This document shows, one piece after another, positions 48,604-58,600 of a stretch of 64,000 nt of DNA. The notes beneath the pieces were generated by a model, which searched no databases, was not told where the DNA came from, and was given only the letters and a program-made list of their open reading frames with translations. This DNA comes from Nitrospira sp. (GTDB lineage: Bacteria > Nitrospirota > Nitrospiria > Nitrospirales > Nitrospiraceae). The position numbers and the translations under genes are program-made. Each line of letters opens with the position of its first letter. The stretch's first letter is position 1. The stretch lies in assembly GCA_016788885.1 (NCBI GenBank), contig JAEURX010000006.1, positions 62,001 to 126,000 of the forward strand, written 5' to 3'.

Positions 48604-49359
48604 TTACTGATTGGGCGGATGGCTGCTGCTGCGGCGGCTGAGGACGATCAAGGTGGCGACGGTCAAAAGCACCAGCCAGAGAGTGGGACGCCCATAGGAG
48701 GCATCGGAGAATTCGATCAGGTCGGTCAGCCGGCCGATCAGCAGCGACATGCGGGCCATCACGGTGTAGCCAAAGGCCGCGCCGAAGGAAATCATTAGGA
48801 ACAGAATCCCAGCACGGGCGACGGCTTTGCCAGGACCGGAATGTTCGACGGAGAAGAAGAAATAAAACAGCACGGAGACGACGCCGATCAGGATGATGAT
48901 GCCGTTCAAATGACTCGCCGGGTTGAGCAGCGAATAGTCGAAGGTGACGCCTCCACCTGGCGCGATGCCGAGGAGCGGTCGCACGGTATCCTCGATCTGT
49001 TTCAAAATGAATGAGGAGATGGTCCGGGGAATCGCCAAGCCTGCCCCGACGCCGACGATGAACGCGAAGGCGTAGCGCGACAGCCAGGCGGCCTTCGGGA
49101 CATACCGGGTGAGCATGAGCATCCCGATGCCGACGGGAATCAACAGCGACCATTCACCCTTGTCCAGTATCGGCCGTACGATTAGCGTCATCACGACCGT
49201 GTCATAGGTCTTCACGATCGTATAGCCCAGCGAGACGCCGACATAGAGGTGTTCTGCGAGCTTGAACAGCGGATTGTCCTCATACAGGAACGAGAGGATG
49301 AAGAGCGTCAGCCCTGTGGCGATCCAGGCGCCGAGTATGACACCGAACGACAGTTCCAT
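48604..49359 (-). CDS. Multi-span membrane protein, last gene of an unknown operon
   Basis: 251 residues with about seven hydrophobic segments (for example VILGAWIATGLTLFILSFLY, LNGIIILIGVVSVLFYFFF and ILFLMISFGAAFGYTVM). No family recognised. ATG lies five bases after the preceding gene's stop, so it is co-transcribed. Predicted inner-membrane component; no catalytic motif seen. The run of genes from 55595 to here shares one direction with overlaps or gaps of 5 bases, except at 53226-53373. Confidence 0.6.
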   Translation of the reverse strand: MELSFGVILGAWIATGLTLFILSFLYEDNPLFKLAEHLYVGVSLGYTIVKTYDTVVMTLIVRPILDKGEWSLLIPVGIGMLMLTRYVPKAAWLSRYAFAFIVGVGAGLAIPRTISSFILKQIEDTVRPLLGIAPGGGVTFDYSLLNPASHLNGIIILIGVVSVLFYFFFSVEHSGPGKAVARAGILFLMISFGAAFGYTVMARMSLLIGRLTDLIEFSDASYGRPTLWLVLLTVATLIVLSRRSSSHPPNQ

Positions 49360-49364
49360 AGCGC

Positions 49365-50210
49365 CTAGGACCCCATCCCGTCCTGCCGGCGCTGTTGACG
49401 CCGTAAGGAGAAGTAAAAAATGTTGCAGATGGCGACGAGCACGATGATGGCCAGGTGTGTGGCCGACTGAGCATCCATGCCGGCGACCGCTTTCCCCTTC
49501 TGCCCGATCAACGTTTCATATTCCGCTGCCCCGCGCAGGCCGCCGATCAAACCGTTGATCTGCCCGCTGCGTAACAGCGGATAGAGGCCCGGCGCGATGA
49601 CACCGGTACACCCGCCGCCCAGTTCGAACTTGTATTTGTCTTTGCCGAAGACGTACCAGGCTTCGACGCCGGGATTCCCCGCGCCCAGGCTGACCGCATA
49701 GGTGACATCGCGCAGGTTCTGCACACCGGCTAGTACCGGGAGACCCTTGGTGGCCTTCCCTCCATAGTCTGCAGGGAACGCGTTATACAGATCCTGTCCC
49801 ATATTCAGAATGACGGCGCTGCCGCCGGGACTCCAGCCCAGAAACACGTAGTCCTTCCCGTTCTCCTTGCCCGCTTCTTTCGCCGTGTGCGTCAGGATTT
49901 GGTCAGCGAGCCCGGTGCCTGAGACCCAAAGCGTCATGGCCACGACGCGCAGGTTCTTCTTAAACGCGTGGCGCAAAATCGCAATGGCTTGCGGATAGAG
50001 TTCCGGTTTGGATGCGGGATCGAAATCCAACGAGAGGAGAAAGACCGATCCTTCGGGCAGTCCTTCGATATAGTCGTAGACGCCGCGTACTTCGGAGGAA
50101 ATCTTGATAGGCAATCCGACCGGGAACAGCAGCGGCACAAGCGTGCAGAGGCCGATCACCAGAAAGATGATCCGCCGGTCGATGCGCAACATACGCTCGG
50201 CGAACGTCAT
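49365..50210 (-). CDS. Membrane-anchored protein with one large soluble domain
   Basis: 281 residues, one N-terminal helix (IIFLVIGLCTLVPLLFPVG) and one C-terminal helix (LAIIVLVAICNIFYFSL), with about 200 residues between. The middle has LPEGSVFLLSLDFDPASKPEL and AILRHAFKKNLRVVAMTLW, a Rossmann-like look without a known cofactor motif. Unknown function. ATG overlaps the stop of the preceding gene as ATGA. Likely partner of the flanking membrane genes. Confidence 0.55.
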   Translation of the reverse strand: MTFAERMLRIDRRIIFLVIGLCTLVPLLFPVGLPIKISSEVRGVYDYIEGLPEGSVFLLSLDFDPASKPELYPQAIAILRHAFKKNLRVVAMTLWVSGTGLADQILTHTAKEAGKENGKDYVFLGWSPGGSAVILNMGQDLYNAFPADYGGKATKGLPVLAGVQNLRDVTYAVSLGAGNPGVEAWYVFGKDKYKFELGGGCTGVIAPGLYPLLRSGQINGLIGGLRGAAEYETLIGQKGKAVAGMDAQSATHLAIIVLVAICNIFYFSLRRQQRRQDGMGS

Positions 50211-50857
50211 TCCTTGCCCCCGCCGAGGTAGGAGCGTTCCACGCCGAAGATGATTTTGAACGAGAGGGCGACGGCGCCCAGGCTCACGCCGATCAGAATC
50301 GCTCGCCGCACGGAGGCGTTCAGGACATTCAAAATCCAACTCGACAGGTCGCCGCTGAGCGGCAGGATATATTCGCCGAGCGGCACGCGTCCCATCATCA
50401 CGATGACGGCGGCCACCAACAGCACGGCGGCTTCACGGCTTCGCGCACGGAACGAGCGGTAGGCGGCAGAGGCAATGAAGAAGGCCAGGATGGCGAACAT
50501 GGTGCCTTGCAGCGGCACGAGCGTATAGGAGTAGACCCAACCGAACGAGGTCAACGCGCCATCGATACTTTCCTTGCCGTTATTCCAGAGTCCCACGATG
50601 ATCGTGCCGAGCATGCCGACGTACAGCACCAGGTTGTAGACCCAACCGGCTTCCTTCCGGCGGATCTTGGCTGCATGCACGTGGAACAGGCTGGTGATGC
50701 CGAGGACGAGCGCGAACCCGCCGATGATCTGGAGCCACTTGGTGACAGTGGTGAGCAGTTGTTCGGAGGCCGGATGCGGCACGTAGTATTGGGCTGCCAT
50801 GACCAGTCCCGTAATCATGGTGATGAGCAGCGGGAGTTGTCGGCGAAGGAAAATCAT
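50207..50857 (-). CDS. Multi-span membrane protein of the unknown operon
   Basis: 216 residues with about six hydrophobic segments (LPLLITMITGLVMAAQYYV, IGGFALVLGITSLFHV, VYNLVLYVGMLGTIIVGLW, among others). No family recognised. ATGA overlap with the gene upstream (50854-50857) and with the gene downstream (50207-50210), so translation is chained through all three. A pore or scaffold role is possible but not shown. Confidence 0.55.
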   Translation of the reverse strand: MIFLRRQLPLLITMITGLVMAAQYYVPHPASEQLLTTVTKWLQIIGGFALVLGITSLFHVHAAKIRRKEAGWVYNLVLYVGMLGTIIVGLWNNGKESIDGALTSFGWVYSYTLVPLQGTMFAILAFFIASAAYRSFRARSREAAVLLVAAVIVMMGRVPLGEYILPLSGDLSSWILNVLNASVRRAILIGVSLGAVALSFKIIFGVERSYLGGGKE

Positions 50858-52092
50858 TTGAGATCCTTAAACAGGTCCAGCAGCGGCTGTGCCCAGCCGT
50901 TCCCGGTGAGCACGGCGACGGTGGCCAGCAGCGTTCCGATCCCGATGACGCTCAGAATGAACGCCTTGCCGAGATCCTGCCCGCGCAGTGTGCCGATCTG
51001 GATCGGTTCCTTCGAGAGGTAGGCGCTGGCGGCATACAGTTCCTCGCCGATCAGGGTGTAGTCGCAGGTGGTCACGAAAAACGGCAACTGGTGGTCCGAG
51101 TCGGTGCCGGCGATTTGAATGGCCCCCGTGCTTGCGCCGGTTTCCGTCAGCAGGAGCGATTCGGCAAAGTACGACCCCATGAAAAAGTTCGCTGCCGGTT
51201 TTCGCCGCAGCATGATGCCGTCGACCGCCGCGGTATAGCTGAACTGGTCGCTGGTGATGAAAAAGTTCGCGTCATCTTTGAACAGGTCCGGTTTCCCCGC
51301 TTCCATGTAGGCCTGCTTGGTGATTTCCTGGCAGACCGCCATCGTGATCGGCTCCCGATGGGGCACCAGCAATTCCGTTTCGTACGAGGCGGCCTTCTTG
51401 GCGACGCGTCCCAGGATCACGGCGGCGGCAATGGTTGAGGGATCGTTCATGTCGTGCGCGCCGGTCATGTAGAGCACCGGTTTGCCCAATTCCGTCGCTC
51501 GCCCGATGGCTTCATCGACGGCATCCAAACCGGGAATGCGGCGCAGAAAGATCTCTTTTCGCTTGGCCAGGCTGATGGCGTAAAACACGATCGCGCCGAA
51601 CATCAACGCCAGCACGAGGTTGTTCACCTGGTTCCAATTCATCCAGTTCGGTTCCGCGGAGGCGACAACGGGCGGGGCAATCAATCGTTCCTGCCCGCTA
51701 ACCGACGCGACGGTGACGGCATAGGGCTGGCCGGATTTGACTTCCATGCCTTTGCCGTTTTTGATCAGAAACTGATGGTCATTGGGATCCCCGGTTCTCG
51801 TCCACCAGGCCGACTTGCCCTCGCGGACGTAGCGCGTATTGGCAGGAAATTCTGCCACGACTTTCCATGCCGTTGGGTCTTGGGGAAGACCGCCTTCATG
51901 AACCAGGATTTGATATTTCGTGGTGGCACTATCAGTTGCGGAAGGAGCCCAGAGCACTGTGAGACTCCCACCTCCGTCGCTGGGGGTATCGATCACACGC
52001 AGTTGCTGCGGCATGGTCTGCGCTTGGGCGAACGGCGGCAGGAGCGCCGGCAGGCAGAACATAAAGACTAGGATGAGGAAGCGATGCAGCAC
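50854..52092 (-). CDS. Membrane protein with an exported N-domain and a DUF6754-like C-domain
   Basis: 412 residues. A signal peptide (1-24) is followed by an Fn3-like stretch to about 135, a helix near 158-175 (LVLALMFGAIVFYAISL) and a C-domain to about 375 ending in another helix (AFILSVIGIGTLLATVAVL). The C-domain has VLYMTGAHDMNDPSTIAAAV, SYETELLVPHREP and DQFSYTAAVDGIMLRR. I associate it with the uncharacterised family DUF6754, with moderate certainty. It shares the operon with membrane genes on either side. Confidence 0.6.
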   Translation of the reverse strand: MLHRFLILVFMFCLPALLPPFAQAQTMPQQLRVIDTPSDGGGSLTVLWAPSATDSATTKYQILVHEGGLPQDPTAWKVVAEFPANTRYVREGKSAWWTRTGDPNDHQFLIKNGKGMEVKSGQPYAVTVASVSGQERLIAPPVVASAEPNWMNWNQVNNLVLALMFGAIVFYAISLAKRKEIFLRRIPGLDAVDEAIGRATELGKPVLYMTGAHDMNDPSTIAAAVILGRVAKKAASYETELLVPHREPITMAVCQEITKQAYMEAGKPDLFKDDANFFITSDQFSYTAAVDGIMLRRKPAANFFMGSYFAESLLLTETGASTGAIQIAGTDSDHQLPFFVTTCDYTLIGEELYAASAYLSKEPIQIGTLRGQDLGKAFILSVIGIGTLLATVAVLTGNGWAQPLLDLFKDLK

Positions 52093-52097
52093 GCGGT

Positions 52098-53225
52098 TCA
52101 GGCTCCTTCGATCACTTCGATATTGGCGCGCGGCACCACGGTCGTCGTGCCGTCGGGGAAGCGGACTTCAAGCACACGGACTTCACTTTCGGTCGGAATG
52201 GCGCGCAACTCCGACGGCAGTCCTGAGACGGCGCCGATCTTGCCGAACAGCGGGTCGCGGATGATGCGGACCGGATCGCCGAGTTGAATCCCTTCCCGCT
52301 CGGCTTGCGCGAGTTTTGTCGCGGCAGCTGGGCCGCTATGTGGAATGATGATTTCAGGGCGGATGACGCCGGCCCGGATCTGCGTGGCCCCCGATATTGA
52401 CGCCTTTTGTCCCGCATGGGCGGAGAGCAGTGCAAACGTCTTGGGCGCCATGGGAATGGTACCGAACCCTTCCGTCAGGATGAGCGTGAAGCCGACCTGC
52501 TCGGTGCCGGTGATCGCAACGCCCAGGTCATACCCGAGCAGCGCGCGCAGATCCTTGTCATGGATGCCCCCGACGACCAGGCCGACGATGCCGAGTTCCT
52601 TGGCGCGCGCCATGGTGGCTGCCGAGAGAAACGCGCCTCCGACGACGACCTTGCCCTTCATCGATGGGTTGAGCTGTTCCGGCAGGAGCGGTTGATCCGG
52701 CGCCTTGACGCCCATGATCAGTTCGCCGCTCGTTTCTCCTCCAATGCCGAAGATGCCTTGCACGAGGCTGCACGTACTTTCTACTGTGACACCCTGGTCG
52801 GGATGCACCTCAGCCACGGCGCCGTCGATGTAGCCGCGTAGCTCCAACACCCTCGGTGGCTCGCGCAACAGGACTTGGCCGGTAATGGTCGAGACGGATT
52901 CCACCTTGCCGGTGATCGGCGAGCGGATTTCGGTCTTAAACCATTTGATGAAGGGTTTGTTTTCAGCGAGCACGTCGTCCTTCTGGACGGAGTCTTTTTC
53001 TTTTTTGACGAGGTAGTCGTTGATTTCATCCGGCGCGATGCCGAGCTGATTGGCCAGGTTGAGCGGCACGACCTTTCCCGGCAACTCGGCGCGAGCCACG
53101 GCGGTGTCGGCCCGCACGGTGTCGCCCACCTTCACAAGCACGGTGCCCGGCAACGGAAGAATGCGCCGACGGCGGACGGTCGTTCGCTCGGTGACGGTCA
53201 GGCCTGGTGTGTAACTATGCGCCAT
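52098..53225 (-). CDS. Protein with biotinyl/lipoyl-like strands, unknown function
   Basis: 375 residues, soluble, no signal. The first 170 residues have glycine-anchored beta segments (ILPLPGTVLVKVGDTV, AELPGKVVPLN, RSPITGKVESVS) with the look of hybrid-motif barrel domains but no modified lysine. The remainder has KGKVVVGGAFLSAATMARAKELG and GLVVGGIHDKDL. ATG at 53225 lies only four bases from the palindromic element copy D and has no Shine-Dalgarno in between. Unknown reaction. It sits between the actin-fold ATPase and the DUF6754-like gene. Confidence 0.5.
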   Translation of the reverse strand: MAHSYTPGLTVTERTTVRRRRILPLPGTVLVKVGDTVRADTAVARAELPGKVVPLNLANQLGIAPDEINDYLVKKEKDSVQKDDVLAENKPFIKWFKTEIRSPITGKVESVSTITGQVLLREPPRVLELRGYIDGAVAEVHPDQGVTVESTCSLVQGIFGIGGETSGELIMGVKAPDQPLLPEQLNPSMKGKVVVGGAFLSAATMARAKELGIVGLVVGGIHDKDLRALLGYDLGVAITGTEQVGFTLILTEGFGTIPMAPKTFALLSAHAGQKASISGATQIRAGVIRPEIIIPHSGPAAATKLAQAEREGIQLGDPVRIIRDPLFGKIGAVSGLPSELRAIPTESEVRVLEVRFPDGTTTVVPRANIEVIEGA

Positions 53226-53229
53226 AATC

Positions 53230-53348
53230 GGTTGCTGAAACGCCCTACAGCTTCGTTCTCAGTTGCTCGCTCCCCTCACCGTACAACTCCCGGTACGGTT
53301 CGAGGCTCTCGCGCCTTGCGGCCTCGGTGCAGGGCGTTTTGAGCAACC
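53230..53348 (+). repeat. Palindromic element, copy D
   Basis: 119 bp with ends GGTTGCTGAAACGCCCT and (reverse complement) GGTTGCTCAAAACGCCC, and a central hairpin with arms CCGTAC and GTACGG (53279-53298). It fills nearly the whole gap between two genes of the unknown operon. Confidence 0.65.
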
Positions 53349-53373
53349 TGTCTTGCCACTCAGCCATTCGCTA

Positions 53374-55224
53374 TCAGTTCCCTTTTGGATACAACCCGAC
53401 GGCCTGATACCAGCGTGTCAGCAGGGCGACTCGCGCGGCCTGCTCCGTGGGCAACTGTAACGGACGACCGCGCCCGTCCAGCATCAGCCCCACAACGCCA
53501 CCCTTCACCGTTCGCGTGAACGATTGTCCGGGGCCTTCGCCGAGATCCACCTGTTTGGCCGGTTGCAGCGTGACGGTGGCCTGCTGATCGAGGGGCAGGT
53601 TGAATAACTTGAGATCGCCGAACGCCAAGGTGCCCTTTTCAATGCGTCCATCCGGCAGCGTCACTTCGTAGTCGGCGCAACGCTCTCCGTCCTTGCCTTG
53701 GCCTATCGGCGCAATGCAGGTGCCCAGGTACACCATGCAATCCCGGATGAAGACATCGGTGGCCGCCTGTTCGTTGACGGTGGATAGCACACCGAGATGC
53801 GGCATCATGAAAATGCTGTCGACCGACAGCGTGGTGACGCCGAGCGGTTCATAGGCATCGACCATCATCAGCATGGACTGAATACGGCGCGGCGCGTGCG
53901 ACAGGATGCCGCCGCTACCGACGATCAAATCCAACTTCAAGAGATCGATGAGCGTCTTGCCGGAGGTGCGTTGCTCGAACACGTCGGAAATCGTCCGTTC
54001 CTGCTGCACGCCCTTCAGTCCCGTCGCCAGCGACTTATGGTGGATCAACGCCAGCCGCAGCGCCTCCCGCGCGATGGCATGTTCGATCTGGAGCTCATCG
54101 AGCGATTGGGGAATGGTCGTGGGGCGCACCATTTTATTCTTAATGCGATTCCTGAGCGTCTGTTCGTCGATGGTGAACGGCACCCAGCGCATGATGTTTT
54201 CGAGGCCCGCCTCCGCCAGCACGTTCGAGATACTGTAGGACATGCCGAGGTTGGCGCTGACGGTGCGATTGAAGAGGCCGCCGAAGACCGAGAACACGTC
54301 GGTCGTCGCGCCGCCGATATCCACGCCGATCAGGTTGATGCCCTCGCGCTTGGCGATGGTCTCCATGATGACGCCGACCGCGGCCGGAGTCGGCATGATA
54401 GGCGCGCCGGCCATCTCGATGAGTTTCTTGTACCCCGGCGCTTGCTGCATGACATGTTCGAGAAACAGATCATGGATCTTGTTGCGCGCCGGGGCGAGAT
54501 TTTCCCGCTCCAGCACAGGCCGGATATTGTCGGCGAATTCGAGTGCGGTCTTTTCGCCGAGGATTGTTTTAACCTGCGGCTGTGCATCTTTATTGCCTGC
54601 ATACACGAGCGGTAACTGATAGGTGCTGCCAAAGCGCGGCCGGGGTTCGGCTGCGGCGATGTATTCGGCCATTTCCACGACGTGGGTCACGGCGCCGCCG
54701 TCCGTGCCGCCGGACATGAGAATCATGTCCGGCCGCATGGTGCGAATCCGTTCGATCTTTTCGTAAGGCAATCGACCGTCGTTAGAGGCCAGCACATCGA
54801 TGACGATCGCGCCGGCGCCGAGTGCGGCGCGTTGAGCGCTTTCCCCCGTCATGTTCTGCACCACACCCGTGACCATCATCTGCAAGCCGCCGCCGGCGCT
54901 GCTGGTCGACACGTAAATATCCACGCCCCGCTTCGGGTCGCCTTGCGCCGCGTGGTTGGGCGTGATGATGCGGTCGCCGTCCAGGATCGTCCGGCCGGAC
55001 AGTTCTTCGATTTCCGCAATGGCGTTGAGCACGCCGCGTGTCACGTCTTCGAAGGGAGCTTCCACGGTGGTCGGCGCTTCACCGCGATAGGTCTGGCGGT
55101 ATTCGTTGCCGACTTTCTCGATCAGGATGGCTTTGGTGGTCGTGCTGCCGCAGTCGGTCGCCACGATGACGTTCAACGGCTGTGTGGGGTTTGATGTCGC
55201 GGGAGACTGCTGCGCTGCCGTCAT
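53374..55224 (-). CDS. GlmL/MutL-family actin-fold ATPase
   Basis: 616 residues. ATDCGSTTTKAILIEKVG near residue 20 is the phosphate-1 loop of the ASKHA fold, and LIGVDIGGATTDVFSVF is the matching second loop. RIQSMLMMVDAYEPLGV and LIVGSGGILSHAP fit the family I know as glutamate mutase L / MutL. Such proteins accompany adenosylcobalamin mutases but no mutase subunit or B12 gene is in the window. ATG at 55224 overlaps the stop of the preceding gene as ATGA. The family link is fairly safe; the role here is open. Confidence 0.78.
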   Translation of the reverse strand: MTAAQQSPATSNPTQPLNVIVATDCGSTTTKAILIEKVGNEYRQTYRGEAPTTVEAPFEDVTRGVLNAIAEIEELSGRTILDGDRIITPNHAAQGDPKRGVDIYVSTSSAGGGLQMMVTGVVQNMTGESAQRAALGAGAIVIDVLASNDGRLPYEKIERIRTMRPDMILMSGGTDGGAVTHVVEMAEYIAAAEPRPRFGSTYQLPLVYAGNKDAQPQVKTILGEKTALEFADNIRPVLERENLAPARNKIHDLFLEHVMQQAPGYKKLIEMAGAPIMPTPAAVGVIMETIAKREGINLIGVDIGGATTDVFSVFGGLFNRTVSANLGMSYSISNVLAEAGLENIMRWVPFTIDEQTLRNRIKNKMVRPTTIPQSLDELQIEHAIAREALRLALIHHKSLATGLKGVQQERTISDVFEQRTSGKTLIDLLKLDLIVGSGGILSHAPRRIQSMLMMVDAYEPLGVTTLSVDSIFMMPHLGVLSTVNEQAATDVFIRDCMVYLGTCIAPIGQGKDGERCADYEVTLPDGRIEKGTLAFGDLKLFNLPLDQQATVTLQPAKQVDLGEGPGQSFTRTVKGGVVGLMLDGRGRPLQLPTEQAARVALLTRWYQAVGLYPKGN

Positions 55225-55595
55225 CGAGCCGGCGCTCCTGTAGACGCTGCAGCCTTGGCTTCGATGAGCGCGGTGAGGCGTTGCAGGGAATCCCGTCGCT
55301 CCAGCAGACGGGCGATCTGTGCGAGTTCGTTGCCGCTGAAGACACATTCGACGAGAGGCGCCAGGAAGTGCAGCGCCTGACTGCCGAGAAAATTCATGGG
55401 GCCCATCGATTCGAGAAAGAGCGTGGCCGGGGCCGCCATGCGGCGCGCGACGATCGCGTCGGCAATCCGTTCGAGCAGCGCGAGATCATCGGTGGTGAAG
55501 GCCGGTTGATCGGAACGCAGGGCAAAGGCATGGCGGAGGCCAGCTCGAAGATCGTGGGTGCGACGGGAGAACAATCCGGATGAGAAGACAGCCAT
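55221..55595 (-). CDS. Small helical protein, first gene of the unknown operon
   Basis: 124 residues, no signal peptide or membrane segment. Helices predominate (LALLERIADAIVARRMAAP, LAQIARLLERRDSLQRL). No family recognised. It is translationally coupled with the GlmL-like gene, so it may be a regulatory partner of that ATPase. The gap 55596-55661 is too short for a gene. Confidence 0.5.
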   Translation of the reverse strand: MAVFSSGLFSRRTHDLRAGLRHAFALRSDQPAFTTDDLALLERIADAIVARRMAAPATLFLESMGPMNFLGSQALHFLAPLVECVFSGNELAQIARLLERRDSLQRLTALIEAKAAASTGAPAR

Positions 55596-55661
55596 AAGTG
55601 CTTGTCAGATCAGCTTAAACGATTGGTTTGGCATTATATGAAGGGGCAGAAGGAGAGTCAA

Positions 55662-58600
55662 TCAAGCGATGCGTGGAGGCGGCTGATCGGAGCGATCGTC
55701 GCATGATTCACCATACCATGCGTCCCGAGCGCCGTTCCATGCAGGCTCGCGTACCGGCTCGGCGTCGAGCGGCTGCAGCTCGGTGACGGTCAACGTCACC
55801 ACGTCGAAGACTGCTTCCACCAGCCCTCGCACGAGATAGGCCCGGTTGGCAGCCAGGAGCTGATGGCAGCGGCGATAGACGTTCGGGAACAGCGTGGCGT
55901 CATAGAGGGCGGTGGTATCTTCGAGCGTCACAAACTCCATCGCCTGTCCGCGGCGCGTCTCCACCGGTTTTTCGGTAACCAGCCATCCCACCATCGTAAC
56001 TCGCTGCCCGACATGATGGTGCATGCGTGAAGCGGGCACTGGCCGCAGCTGTTCGATTGAATGGCGATAGAGGGTCAGTGGATGGCGGCTTGCCAAAAAG
56101 CCGAGCGACTCGATTTCATGGGCCAGCTTAAGGGGTTCTGTATAGTCCTCCGGGATCGGGAGCGGCCCAGCGTGGCGTTGCTCCTCCGCATACAGCCGCC
56201 AGAGCAAGGCCGGTCGCGTCAATTCGCCGGCGAGGGAATCGCAGCAGCCGGCTCGGATCAGCGCTCGTGTCTGCGTCGGGTGAGGATTGACGCGCCGCCG
56301 GAAATCCTCGAATGAGCGATAGGGGCCGGCTTCTGCCCGTTCCTTCACGATACGTTCGCCGAGGTCTTTCTGAAGCGTCTTCACCTGCATCAGGCCGATC
56401 CGCAGGCGATCGCCTTCGCCGCGATAGGCCCAGTCACTGGCGTTGACGTCGGGCGGCAAAATGGCGAGTCCCATGCGGCGCGCTTCGGAGACGTAGGCGA
56501 AGGCCGAATAAAATCCGCCTTGGTTGCTGATGACGGATGCGATGAATTCCGCCGGATAGTGCGCGCGCAGATAGGCGGATTTGAAGGAGACCTGGGCATA
56601 GCTGGCCGAATGGGGTTTGCAGAAACTGTAGCCCGCGAAGCTCATGATCATCGTCCAAATGTTGTTGATGGTGTCAGGCGATGCTCCGTTCTGTGCGGCG
56701 CCGCGGCAGAACTGATGATAGTAATCCCGCAACTGCCGCGACTTATGCTTCTTGCTGATGACCTTGCGTAGCTGATCCGCATCTTCCAGGGAGAAGTCGG
56801 CGAGCGCCATGGCCACTTTCGTGACGTCTTCCTGATAGACCATGATGCCGTGGGTTTCTTGCAGCATGTTGTCCATCAATGGATGCAGCGGCTTATACGG
56901 ATGGCCATGGGCCCGCCGGACGAAGTCGTGCACGAAGGTGATGGCCGCCGGCCGCACGAGCGACGAGACCATGACGAGATATTCGAATACGTCGGCCACG
57001 GCGAGCCGGTCCGGCGGCATGCCGCTCCATAGTTTTCTGAGCAGGAGGCGGGTCGCCGGCGATTCGATATAGAAGCACCCGATCGTGTCGCCGCGCCGGA
57101 TCAGGTCTTGCGTCGCATCATCGTGAAGCGGATCCCAGCTCGCATACTCGATCGTGCGACCGGTATGGCGGGCAATGGCGTCGAGCGCATCGCGAATGAC
57201 TGCGAGCGACCGGTTGCCCAAGAGGTCGATCTTGACGAGGCCCGCCTCCTCTGCTTGATCCTTTTCCCATTGAATGACCGGCAGCCCCTTGGCGGTGAAT
57301 TCGACCGGCACGTAGCGGCGGATGTCATCCGGCACGATCACGACTCCCCCGCAATGCATGGAGAGATGGCGAAAATGGTTCTGCGCTCGTCGCGCCTGTT
57401 CGAGGATCTCAGGCCAAGGTGCCTTCAGCCGCAAGGTCTGGGAGAGCTGGCTGAGCCATTGCTCCGGGGTCGGCGAAGTGGAAAAGTCCAGGATCGCTTG
57501 CTGGCGAGAGACCCGCGCAGACATGACGCTGATTTCGTCGGCCGGCATGCCGTAGACCTTTGCCGTTTCGCGGATGGCTGCGCGAAACCCGAGACTGTTC
57601 TGATTCGCCACCATCGCCGCCTGGCGTTCGCCGTATTGCCGGAAGACCCAGTTCAGGATGCCCTCGCGTGTGTCCCACGGAAAATCGATGTCGATGTCGG
57701 GCGGATCCTTTCGGCCGGGATTTAAAAATCGCTCGAAAAACAAATGATGTTTGAGCGGATCCACATGCGTGATCTTGAGGCAATAGGAGACGATCGAAGC
57801 GGCCACCGAGCCGCGGCCACAGGTCAATGGTTCTTGCATCAGAATTTCTTTGACGATCAGGAAATAGTTCGCGAAGTGTTTCTCGCGGATGACGGCCAGT
57901 TCCTTCTCGATTCGCGCGCGGACTTCCTCCGACAGCAGGCCATAGCGTTCTTGCGCGCCGGCATAGGTGTCGTCTCTAAGCGTCAGGAACGCCTCATGGT
58001 CGGTGAGCTGGCGGAATGCCGGAAAGATCTGGTCGCCGAAACACCAGTCACTATGACACGCCTCGGCGATGCGCAGGCTGTTGTCCAGCGCCTCCGGGAC
58101 ATGGGGAAACGCCGCCGCCATCCGCTCCGGCGGCATAAGCCATTGCTGCGGATGGCAGCAGGCTGTTTGCGGCAGGCGGGAGAACGTCTGATTGAGGGCG
58201 ATCGCGCGCAAGAGGCGATGGGTCGCGAAGCCGTCGGCTCGAGCAAAATACACACGGTTGGTCGCGACGGACGGCAAGCCGATGCGACGGCCGATCTCGA
58301 GCGTCTGCTGCATGGCTGGCCCCGGTGTCAATTCGACGTAGAGGTCCTGTGGGTCATCCGACGACCAGGCCTCGAGAGCGGCTTGGTCGTCGGTCGCAAT
58401 GATCAAGCCGTCGCGATAGCGCGCCACGGCCTCGATGAAGGAGAACGAGGGCTCGCAATGGCGTTCGGAGAGCAGGCGGCACAGGTTGGCATAGCCGCCG
58501 GGAGTTTTCACCCATAACAGGGCGCGGCGGGATTCGGTCGTCAATTCGGCGCCCAGGATCGGTCGTAGGCCTTCATGTCTCGCTTCTTCGATAAATCGTA

